NCBI GenBank assembly: GCA_015492755.1
Contig: WGEM01000179.1
Coordinates: forward strand, 1 to 9,178
Origin: Gemmatimonadota bacterium
Lineage (GTDB): Bacteria > Gemmatimonadota > Gemmatimonadetes > Longimicrobiales > Gaopeijiaceae
DNA length: 9,178 nucleotides
Direction: 5' to 3'
Below are positions 1 to 5,269 of the stretch, piece by piece; within the stretch, counting starts at the first letter, position 1; each line of letters begins with the position of its first letter. The translations under genes were made by a program, and so were the position numbers. Under the pieces are notes generated by a model. It had not been told where the DNA came from and made no database searches. It was given only the letters and a program-made list of their open reading frames with translations.

Positions 1-1
1 A

Positions 2-1093
2 CATGGAGGCGTGGCTGGTCTTTCGCAGCGCCGGGGCGCCCAGGGCGCGGAACCGCCCCCGGCCGTCGTTCATCCAGATGAAGTCTGGGCTTTCGAAGTC
101 GTTGGCCACGTAGAGGTCGGGGTCGCCGTCGTCGTCCAGGTCGCGGAAACGGGCGGTGAGCCCCCACTCCTGCGGCTCCGTCTCCAACGGCGCGCCGTCG
201 GCCTCCCGGAACCGGGGGCCCAGAACGGGCTCCCGCCGGAAGCGGCCGGACCCGTCGTTGATGTAGAGGTCGTCGGCTTCGCCGAACTCCCAGCTCATGA
301 CGCCTTCCGGGCCCATCACCACCCGGTAGTAGTCCCGGTACTTCTCGTTCACCACCCAGGTGCCGTCGCGTTCCTCCAGCACCGGCGTTTCACGGCGCTC
401 CTCGGGGCTGAAGACGTCCGCCGCACGCAAGAGGCGGTAGTTGGCGGCGTAAAGATCCAGGTCGCCGTCTCCGTCGATGTCCGCCAGCGTCAGCGTGCTG
501 CCCGCCCGCTTCAGCGTGAACCCCGCCTCCCCCGAGGCGTCGGTGAAGTGTCCCGTTCCGTCGTTGCGCAGGAGCGCAGGCGGCGCGCCCATGGCGGCGA
601 TGAGGGCGTCCAGATCGCCGTCGCCGTCCACGTCGGCCAGCGCCACGCCGGTGGGGCGCCGGTCCGGGAGGGCCACCCCGGCCTCGTCGGTGGCGTCCTC
701 GAACCGGAAACCTCCCCGGTTCAGGTAGAGGCGGTTCTCGCCGGCGGTGTGGGTGAAGAAGAGGTCGGGGCGGTGGTCGCCGTTCACATCGCCCACCGCC
801 ACACCCGCGCCGTTGGCCAGGTGCTGGTTGAGGGTGAGCATCTCGTCGTCGGGGTCGTTGACGAAGTCCACGCCGGTGCGACGGGGCTCCAGGCGGGTGA
901 ATCCGGCGGCGGCCCCCTCCGCCTCGGAGAGCGCTCTCCAGCGCACGTCGCCCTCCTGGTGCCACTCGGGGGGACGCTCGCCGCACCCGGCGGTGGCGGC
1001 GGCCCACAGAAGCACGAGGCCCCGGTGCCCCCACGGGCCGGAGGCGCGAGGGCGATGAGGCGGAATCGAGGACGTCCGGGTGCTTCGGCGCAT
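2..1093 (-). CDS. FG-GAP/VCBS-repeat (CRTAC1-like) lipoprotein, C-terminus beyond window
   Basis: The minus strand is open from an ATG at 1093 to the left edge, giving 364 residues and no stop, so the gene is partial. Residues 25-36 are a hydrophobic stretch followed by Cys37 (ATAGC), a likely lipoprotein signal after a long basic N-terminus. Four acidic calcium-binding-type loops follow: DVNGDHRPD (about 102-110), DVDGDGDLD (154-162), DIDGDGDLD (205-213) and DLDDDGDPD (318-326). They are embedded in FG-GAP/VCBS blades such as GVALADVDGDGDLD and RLYLNRGGFRFED. LYVANDFESPDFIW and the final KTSHASM resemble the CRTAC1/UnbV-ASPIC family, whose members are often around 1000 residues, so roughly the first third is probably seen here. 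Such proteins are extracytoplasmic beta-propellers of mostly unknown role, thought to bind Ca2+, protein or glycan. No strong Shine-Dalgarno precedes the ATG. Family is fairly sure; substrate unknown. Confidence 0.85.
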   Translation of the reverse strand, partial: MRRSTRTSSIPPHRPRASGPWGHRGLVLLWAAATAGCGERPPEWHQEGDVRWRALSEAEGAAAGFTRLEPRRTGVDFVNDPDDEMLTLNQHLANGAGVAVGDVNGDHRPDLFFTHTAGENRLYLNRGGFRFEDATDEAGVALPDRRPTGVALADVDGDGDLDALIAAMGAPPALLRNDGTGHFTDASGEAGFTLKRAGSTLTLADIDGDGDLDLYAANYRLLRAADVFSPEERRETPVLEERDGTWVVNEKYRDYYRVVMGPEGVMSWEFGEADDLYINDGSGRFRREPVLGPRFREADGAPLETEPQEWGLTARFRDLDDDGDPDLYVANDFESPDFIWMNDGRGRFRALGAPALRKTSHASM

Positions 1094-1291
1094 GAGCGTG
1101 TGACGGGAGTGACGGATCCTGGGGAGGGGTAAGGAGGCGTCAAGGCGCGCCGGAGGCAACCCCACCGGGACGTCCTCAGGCCCTGGACGGACATTCCCGG
1201 GCGCGTTCGGCGTACGGAACACCGGGACATCCGTTCGCATACCCACGCAGAGGCCGTGGATCGCCGAATCCGGGAGCGCAGGACCGCCGTG
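1094..1291. promoter_or_regulatory. Divergent intergenic region with an imperfect direct repeat
   Basis: These 198 bases separate two divergently transcribed lipoprotein genes and must hold both promoters, but I see no convincing -35/-10 pair on either strand. A 12-base element, ACCGGGACGTCC at 1164-1175 and ACCGGGACATCC at 1221-1232, repeats with one mismatch and starts 57 bases apart. A related GGACGTCC occurs at 1070-1077 inside the neighbouring gene. This could be a regulator site or chance in GC-rich DNA. Confidence 0.3.
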
Positions 1292-2266
1292 ATGGGAGTT
1301 CGAACCGCCACCGCCGGCCGAGCCGGCTGGAAGCCACGCACGCTGCCGCTGGCGGCGGTGTGCGCGGCGCTCCTGGGTGCCGGCGCGTGCGAGACCGGGC
1401 TCGACCCCACGCCCGATGACGGCTCCCCGCCGGGCCCCGATGTCCGGGCGCCCTTTCCCATCGATCGGGGCGACGAGGGGATCGACACGCCGGGCAAGTA
1501 CAAGGGCCTCTGGTTGCGGCTGGTGAACAACGGGGAACCGGAGGTGACGTCGGTGGACGGGATCATCGGCGTCGTGTGCCTGGGGATGAGCGACGCCGCC
1601 GACGAGTGTGCCGACTTCGTTGCCCGCATCAACAGCCACTGGCTGAACGAGGTGGCCGGCGACGTGGTGGTCCTCAACTGCAGTCGGGAAGCGTTCGGCG
1701 TCGAGCACTGGATCGATCCCGCGTACGACGACGAGACATGGGGGGCCTGCCTCTACCTGCTCATGCCCTTCCTCGGCATCCGCCCCGAACAGATCCGGGT
1801 GGTTTACCACAAGGCGGCCAACCACAGCACTGTGGACGAGCTGGGTCGTCCGTTGCCGCCCTATCCGGACTCCGCATCGAACTATCACCGGCTCTACCGG
1901 AACCTGGGCGCCTTTTCGGAGCGGCTGAAGACCTTCTTCCCCAACGTGCAGGCGGTCTACACCTCGTCACGCGCCTACGGGGGGTACGCCAGGGTGCCGG
2001 GACGCGGCGAGCCGGTGGCGTACGAGGAGGGCCACGCCGTCAACTCATGGCTGGCGGACAATCCCACCGTGGGTGGCGTCTGGTACGGCTGGGGCGCGTA
2101 CGTCTGGGCGCCGCCGTGCCTCTCGGACGAGGTGAACGGCGCAGGCGTGTGCTTCGAGCCGGCGGACTTCGACGCCGACGGAGTCCACCGATCCGGGCAG
2201 GGCAGGGGAAAGATCAGCTGGATGATGCACCAGCGCCTCCTGCACGAGGGCTGGTACCGGCGCTGA
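1292..2266 (+). CDS. Putative lipoprotein, divergent SGNH/GDSL-hydrolase-like
   Basis: This is a 324-residue protein from ATG 1292; AGGA at 1280-1283 lies 8 bases upstream. An in-frame GTG at 1256 is possible but lacks such a site and would lengthen the basic N-terminus. Residues 17-32 are a hydrophobic signal ending in GAGAC (Cys33), a loose lipobox, then a Pro/Asp/Gly-rich linker (about 37-60). The domain begins with GIIGVVCLGMSD (90-101), where GMSD sits where SGNH hydrolases have the GDS nucleophile motif (Ser100). It ends with DADGVH (294-299) then SGQGRGKIS, which matches the DxxH catalytic block (Asp296, His299). Between them, YTSSRAYGGYA (223-233) and YEEGHAVNSWL (244-254) resemble a family of secreted uncharacterised proteins I recall with a GMSN motif. 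Cysteines at 96, 106, 130, 153, 276 and 287 may form disulfides. Substrate unknown; the SGNH assignment is inferred from motifs. Its 3' end overlaps thiE by 53 bases, tail to tail. Confidence 0.75.
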   Translation: MGVRTATAGRAGWKPRTLPLAAVCAALLGAGACETGLDPTPDDGSPPGPDVRAPFPIDRGDEGIDTPGKYKGLWLRLVNNGEPEVTSVDGIIGVVCLGMSDAADECADFVARINSHWLNEVAGDVVVLNCSREAFGVEHWIDPAYDDETWGACLYLLMPFLGIRPEQIRVVYHKAANHSTVDELGRPLPPYPDSASNYHRLYRNLGAFSERLKTFFPNVQAVYTSSRAYGGYARVPGRGEPVAYEEGHAVNSWLADNPTVGGVWYGWGAYVWAPPCLSDEVNGAGVCFEPADFDADGVHRSGQGRGKISWMMHQRLLHEGWYRR

Positions 2267-2894
2267 GCGCCCGCAGAAATGCGCGCACCGCGCCGGCGGG
2301 GTCGTCGGCGGTCATGATGGCGCCGGCGGCGGCGACGCCCGCGGCGCCCGCCGCCATCACCTCCGGAACCCGCTCCGGGGTGATCCCCCCGATGGCCACC
2401 ACGGGGAGGCGGACCGCGGCCACCACCCGGGCCAGTCCCTGCAGTCCGATGACCGCGCCCGCATCCGGCTTGGTGGTGGTGGGGTACACGGTGCCGCACC
2501 CGATGTAGGAGGCTCCGTCCTGTTCCGCGACGTGGGCACGGTGCGGTTCATCGGTGGAGTGCCCCACGAGAATGGCGGGAGGCACGAACCGCCGTACCGC
2601 CGCCACGGGGAGGTCATGGGGCCCCACGTGGACCCCGTCGGCGTCGGCGGCCAGAGCGACATCGGGCCGGTCGTTCACGAAGAGGAGTGCTCCGGCCCTG
2701 CGGGTGAGGCGGCGGAGCACCATGGCGTCGTCCAGGAGCTCCGCCGCGCCGGCGCCTTTATTTCGGAGCTGCACGGCGGGCGCTCCCGCCGCCAGCGCCT
2801 CCGAGACCACCTCCACGAAGTCGCGCCCGGCGGCAAGCCCGCGGTCTGCCACCACGATGAGCCGCAGACGACGCCGGAGATCGCGTGGGCTCAC
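2214..2894 (-). CDS. thiE: Thiamine-phosphate synthase ThiE
   Basis: This cytoplasmic TIM-barrel enzyme joins HMP-pyrophosphate to the thiazole phosphate to make thiamine monophosphate. The protein is 226 residues, within the usual 205-230. Family motifs in order are LIVVADR (12-18), VQLRNK (41-46, usually VQxREK), FVNDR (72-76), ADGVHVGPHD (85-94, usually GVHLGQxD), VGHST (110-114), GTVYPTTTK (134-142, the ThiE-type PTxTK loop that separates it from TenI) and VAIGGI (166-171). The phosphate-binding end is GVAAAGAI (186-193) instead of the common GVAVVSAI. The start is GTG 2894, because it overlaps the mltG stop as GTGA and has AGGAGG at 2899-2904. An upstream ATG in the same frame (3218) lies deep inside mltG and adds no family sequence. 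It is the last gene of the operon. No other thiamine genes are visible. The C-terminal tail is Gly/Ala/Ser-rich and runs into the convergent lipoprotein gene. Confidence 0.93.
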   Translation of the reverse strand: MSPRDLRRRLRLIVVADRGLAAGRDFVEVVSEALAAGAPAVQLRNKGAGAAELLDDAMVLRRLTRRAGALLFVNDRPDVALAADADGVHVGPHDLPVAAVRRFVPPAILVGHSTDEPHRAHVAEQDGASYIGCGTVYPTTTKPDAGAVIGLQGLARVVAAVRLPVVAIGGITPERVPEVMAAGAAGVAAAGAIMTADDPAGAVRAFLRALSAGTSPRAGGAGASSS

Positions 2895-3916
2895 CGTCCC
2901 TCCTGGCGCTCCTGCCGGGCCCGCTCGTTGATGAGGCGGCGCGACTCCGCCTTCGCCCGATTGTGCTCGGCCAGCGTCCGGGAGAAGACGTGCGAGCCAT
3001 CCGGACGGGCCACGAAGTAAAGGTATTCTTCCTCGGCAGGCCAGAGCGCGGCGTCGATGGCCGCCTCCCCCGGCGCGCCGATGGGGCCGGGGGGAAGTCC
3101 CCGGTGCGCGTAGGTGTTGTACGGGTCGTCGCGGACGGAATCGATGGCGGCGTAGAGAAGTCGCTCCCGTGGTCCGCCCAGGGCGTAGAGGACGGTGGGA
3201 TCCGCCTGGAGGAGCCATCCGCGGCGGAGGCGGTTGTGATACACCGAGGCGATGCGCGGCATCTCGTCTACCTTGCGCGCTTCCGCCTGGATGATGGACG
3301 CCAGCGTCACCAGCTCCCGCTCCGTCATCCCCAGCGAGTCCAGGCGCGCCCGCCGCCGGTCGCTCCAGACGGCCTTGTAGCGCTCCGCCATGGTGCGGAT
3401 CACCTCCTCCACCGCCACACCCGGCGCGAAGTGGTAGGTGTCGGGGAAGAGGTACCCCTCCAACGTGGGTCCGGGGAGCTCCAGTCGCCGCACCGATGTG
3501 GTGTCCTGGAGCGCGGCGCGCACCTCGTCCGCCGGACGGCCCGTGAGGGCGGCGATGGGCTCCACCATCTGATCCAGCCGGTACCCCTCGGGAATGGTGA
3601 GGGCCTCGGTGAGGACCTCACCACGCGTGAGTCTTCCCAGGATCTCGCCCCACCCCATGTCGGTGCGCAGCGCGTAGCGCCCCGCCCGGATCCGGTGATC
3701 GTCGCCCCGCAGTCGTGCGTACAGCACGAAGAGGCCGCGGGTGCCCACCAGGCCCCGGGCCTCCAGGGTGTCGGCGACGGCGGAGAGGGTGGCCCCTTCC
3801 GGGACGGTGATCTCCACCCGCTCGCCCCGGGCGTCGCCGCACGCCGCGGCGACGCACAGCGCGCTGGCCATCAGGAGCGCGTGCGGCGCCCGGAACCTCG
3901 GGGAGAGCCGCCTCAT
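2891..3916 (-). CDS. mltG: Endolytic murein transglycosylase MltG (YceG-like)
   Basis: MltG cleaves nascent peptidoglycan strands and so sets glycan length, acting at the outer face of the inner membrane alongside class A PBPs. The 341-residue protein carries a LysM-like N-terminal subdomain (about 36-57, ITVPEGATLSAVADTL), then ITIPEG-type sequence (TIPEGYRLDQ, 107-116) and GYLFPDTYHF (154-163). The catalytic stretch is LASIIQAEA (205-213), with Glu212 in the place of the E. coli catalytic Glu218. Next come VYHNRL (225-230), LQADPTVLYALG (236-247), DPYNTY (264-269), GLPPGPI (273-279) and YLYFVARPDGSHVFS (298-312), all strong family hallmarks. The start is ATG 3916, which overlaps the ruvX stop as ATGA; ATG 3949 is an alternative, 11 residues longer. 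The N-terminus (about 11-26) ends in VAAACGD and could be cleaved as a lipoprotein signal rather than serve as the usual single membrane anchor. Confidence 0.95.
   Translation of the reverse strand: MRRLSPRFRAPHALLMASALCVAAACGDARGERVEITVPEGATLSAVADTLEARGLVGTRGLFVLYARLRGDDHRIRAGRYALRTDMGWGEILGRLTRGEVLTEALTIPEGYRLDQMVEPIAALTGRPADEVRAALQDTTSVRRLELPGPTLEGYLFPDTYHFAPGVAVEEVIRTMAERYKAVWSDRRRARLDSLGMTERELVTLASIIQAEARKVDEMPRIASVYHNRLRRGWLLQADPTVLYALGGPRERLLYAAIDSVRDDPYNTYAHRGLPPGPIGAPGEAAIDAALWPAEEEYLYFVARPDGSHVFSRTLAEHNRAKAESRRLINERARQERQEGR
2899..2904 (-). promoter_or_regulatory. Ribosome binding site of thiE
   Basis: AGGAGG lies inside the last codons of mltG, 4 bases before the GTG at 2894. It fixes the thiE start and argues for translational coupling to mltG. 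Confidence 0.8.
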
Positions 3917-4365
3917 CGGTCGCCGGCCGCCACGCGGCGGTCGAGCCATGCCTGAAGGATGAGCTGAGCTGCGGCGGCGTCCACGCGGCCGCGCTCCCGG
4001 CGCTGCGATTTCCGCAGGCCCACGCCGCGCACCGCCCGCTCCGCCCGGACGGAGGTCATGCGTTCATCCACGAAGTCCACCCCCACGTTCAGGCGCCGGC
4101 CCAGCTCCTCGCCCCACGCCCGCACCTGCGCGCACCAGGCGTCCTCCACGCCCGGCAAGGTCAACGGCAGGCCCACCACCAGATGCGTGACGCCGTGTTC
4201 CCTCGCCACCTCTTCGATCCGGATGAGCGGCATTCGCTTCCCTCTGCGCCGCTCCACCGTCTCCAGCGGCGACGCGATGGTGCCCGTGGGGTCGCTGAGC
4301 GCGAGACCGATGCGGCGCTCACCGAAGTCGATACCCAGCGCGCGGATCCCGGAGCCTTCAGGCAG
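3913..4365 (-). CDS. ruvX: RuvX/YqgF, putative pre-16S rRNA nuclease / Holliday junction resolvase-like, non-canonical start
   Basis: This RNase H-fold nuclease family matures the 5' end of 16S rRNA, with proposed Holliday-junction resolution. From a CTG at 4365 it is 150 residues, close to the usual 135-150. Motifs are GIDFGERRIGLALSD (11-25, catalytic Asp13), VVGLPLTLPG (63-72), VDERMTS (99-105, Glu101) and VDAAAAQLILQAWLD (128-142, Asp129). All three acidic residues are present. The start is odd: the frame has a TAG stop at 4396-4398, and between it and the Asp13 motif there is no ATG, GTG or TTG. The first ATG (4257) lies after the first catalytic motif and would remove it. CTG 4365 has AGGAGG 9 bases upstream (4375-4380). 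ATC at 4347, preceded by GAAGG 7 bases upstream, would give the classic MRALGIDFGERR beginning. It overlaps the upstream V4R gene by 8 bases and mltG by 4. Function is sure; the exact start is not. Confidence 0.88.
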   Translation of the reverse strand: MPEGSGIRALGIDFGERRIGLALSDPTGTIASPLETVERRRGKRMPLIRIEEVAREHGVTHLVVGLPLTLPGVEDAWCAQVRAWGEELGRRLNVGVDFVDERMTSVRAERAVRGVGLRKSQRRERGRVDAAAAQLILQAWLDRRVAAGDR

Positions 4366-4894
4366 CGTCCAATGCCTCCTGGAGCTCCACTCCGTCTAGC
4401 AGCCGCCCGTAGAGCTCGTGGATGGCCTCCTCGGATCCGAAGGCGAAGCGGCAGCCGTCGTCGCCACGGGCCAGGCAGGTGATCTCCAAGACTGCGATGG
4501 GTGCGCCCACCAGGGTGGAGAGGAGCCCCGAGATGAAGCCGGTGGAGAAGAAACAGCTCGCCTCAGGATCCTTCTCCTGAGCCGCCGCCTCCGCCCAGGC
4601 TCCCGCCTGGAGCACCGCCACGGCGCCGTGTGTGCCGTCCAGCGTCAGGGAGCCCCACCCGCGGCGCTGGAAGTACTCCGACACCGCCGACCAGAAACGC
4701 CGCGCGGACATGCGGCGGACGTCCTCGGGGTCACCGAACTGCCGTGCGGCGTGCACCCCGGCGTCGTACCCCGCCCGATGCAGCGCGTGGATCGTGGGGA
4801 GTGCTCCGGCCTCCTTGGTGAGCTCGGCGCGGAGCGCCGCGAATGCGGATACGGGCACCGCGATCTCCCGGGGTGCGACGCCGGTACTGTCCAT
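4358..4894 (-). CDS. V4R (4-vinyl reductase) domain protein, probable small-molecule or metal sensor
   Basis: This is a 178-residue soluble protein with no signal peptide or membrane segment. The C-terminal half carries a V4R domain: ASCFFSTGFISGLLS (112-126), VLEITC (135-140) and RGDDGCRF (143-150). Cys114, Glu137, Cys140 and Cys148 are in the family's conserved pattern. V4R domains bind small hydrophobic molecules and perhaps metal, and occur in XylR/DmpR-type activators, bacteriochlorophyll BchJ and archaeal regulators. Here no other domain (HTH, AAA+, GGDEF) is attached. The N-terminal part has a helical segment, RRFWSAVSEYFQRRGWG (65-81), typical of the fold. The start is ATG 4894, preceded by GGAGAGGAC; an ATG at 4993 adds 33 residues that do not look coding and would run through the divergent promoter region. 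It is the first gene of the operon with ruvX, mltG and thiE, and its ligand and role there are unknown. Confidence 0.8.
   Translation of the reverse strand: MDSTGVAPREIAVPVSAFAALRAELTKEAGALPTIHALHRAGYDAGVHAARQFGDPEDVRRMSARRFWSAVSEYFQRRGWGSLTLDGTHGAVAVLQAGAWAEAAAQEKDPEASCFFSTGFISGLLSTLVGAPIAVLEITCLARGDDGCRFAFGSEEAIHELYGRLLDGVELQEALDAA
4375..4380 (-). promoter_or_regulatory. Ribosome binding site of ruvX
   Basis: A perfect AGGAGG sits inside the last codons of the V4R gene. It lies 9 bases before CTG 4365 and 6 before an in-frame ACG (4368). It shows that initiation occurs near here although no standard start codon is in frame. Confidence 0.65.
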
Positions 4895-4955
4895 GTCCTC
4901 TCCGTGTCCGTAGCCCTCTCGAGGGAATGTCGGGTACGCACGACGCCGACGCCAC

Positions 4956-4981
4956 TTAGCGTCCCGACCCGGCGACGCTAA
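4956..4981. promoter_or_regulatory. Inverted repeat, candidate operator between divergent genes
   Basis: TTAGCGTC (4956-4963) and its exact reverse complement GACGCTAA (4974-4981) are separated by 10 bases. The repeat lies in the 125-base gap between the V4R operon and the YtxH gene. Its right arm overlaps the only AT-rich stretch here, TAATATAC (4979-4986), which could be a -10 element for the plus-strand genes or, read backwards as TATATTA, for the minus-strand operon. A dimeric repressor or activator site is a fair inference; a weak -35 (TTAGCG) would coincide with the left arm. Confidence 0.5.
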
Positions 4982-5009
4982 TATACAACACATCGCAGAG
5001 TTACGACCT

Positions 5010-5015
5010 GGAGGA
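5010..5015 (+). promoter_or_regulatory. Ribosome binding site of the YtxH gene
   Basis: GGAGGA lies 4 bases before ATG 5020 and sets the start of the small membrane protein. Confidence 0.75.
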
Positions 5016-5019
5016 AGTC

Positions 5020-5265
5020 ATGGAATACGAGCACGAGGGACAGGTGGTCACCTTCCTGTCGGGCCTGCTGCTGGGTGCCGTCATCGGGGCCGGCGTGGCG
5101 CTCCTCACGGCGCCGCAGCCGGGGAAGAAAACCCGCCGCCGGCTCCGGAAGCGGGCGCTGGAGGTGCGGGACAGCGCCGGCGAGCGTCTGGAGGCCCTGG
5201 CGGACGAGGTGAAAGGACGCGTGGACGACGCCTTCGAGGGCGCTCGACGCCGCCTCTCCCACTGA
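5020..5265 (+). CDS. YtxH-domain small membrane protein
   Basis: This is an 81-residue protein with a strong ribosome binding site. Residues 9-31 form one glycine-rich membrane helix (GLLLGAVIGAGVALLTAP). The hallmark of the YtxH family follows, a TAPQPGKKTRRRLRKRA motif (30-46; compare APxSGxETR). The rest is a charged amphipathic helix (about 47-78: heptad-like Leu/Ala/Val with Glu/Arg), likely coiled-coil on the cytoplasmic side. YtxH proteins are often stress-related in Firmicutes, but no biochemical function is established. It is followed after 4 bases by the phosphorylase gene, so the two are probably cotranscribed. It may be under the inverted repeat at 4956-4981. Confidence 0.85.
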   Translation: MEYEHEGQVVTFLSGLLLGAVIGAGVALLTAPQPGKKTRRRLRKRALEVRDSAGERLEALADEVKGRVDDAFEGARRRLSH

Positions 5266-5269
5266 GCGC

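Noticed and set aside
11..1132. 373-codon open frame on the plus strand opposite the FG-GAP gene
   Set aside because: Val/Gly/Arg-rich composition with no motifs; it is the mirror of a GC-rich coding frame whose minus-strand translation has clear DxDGDGD repeats.
2885..3955. 356-codon plus-strand frame opposite mltG
   Set aside because: Composition is that of a mirrored frame and the minus strand gives an unambiguous MltG.
4914..4925. CCCTC/GAGGG inverted repeat
   Set aside because: Only 5-base arms with a 2-base loop and no promoter overlap; easily chance at this GC content.
4895..4993. N-terminal extension of the V4R protein from ATG 4993
   Set aside because: The added residues are Arg-rich and unlike the family, and ATG 4894 has a good ribosome binding site; the region is better read as a divergent promoter.
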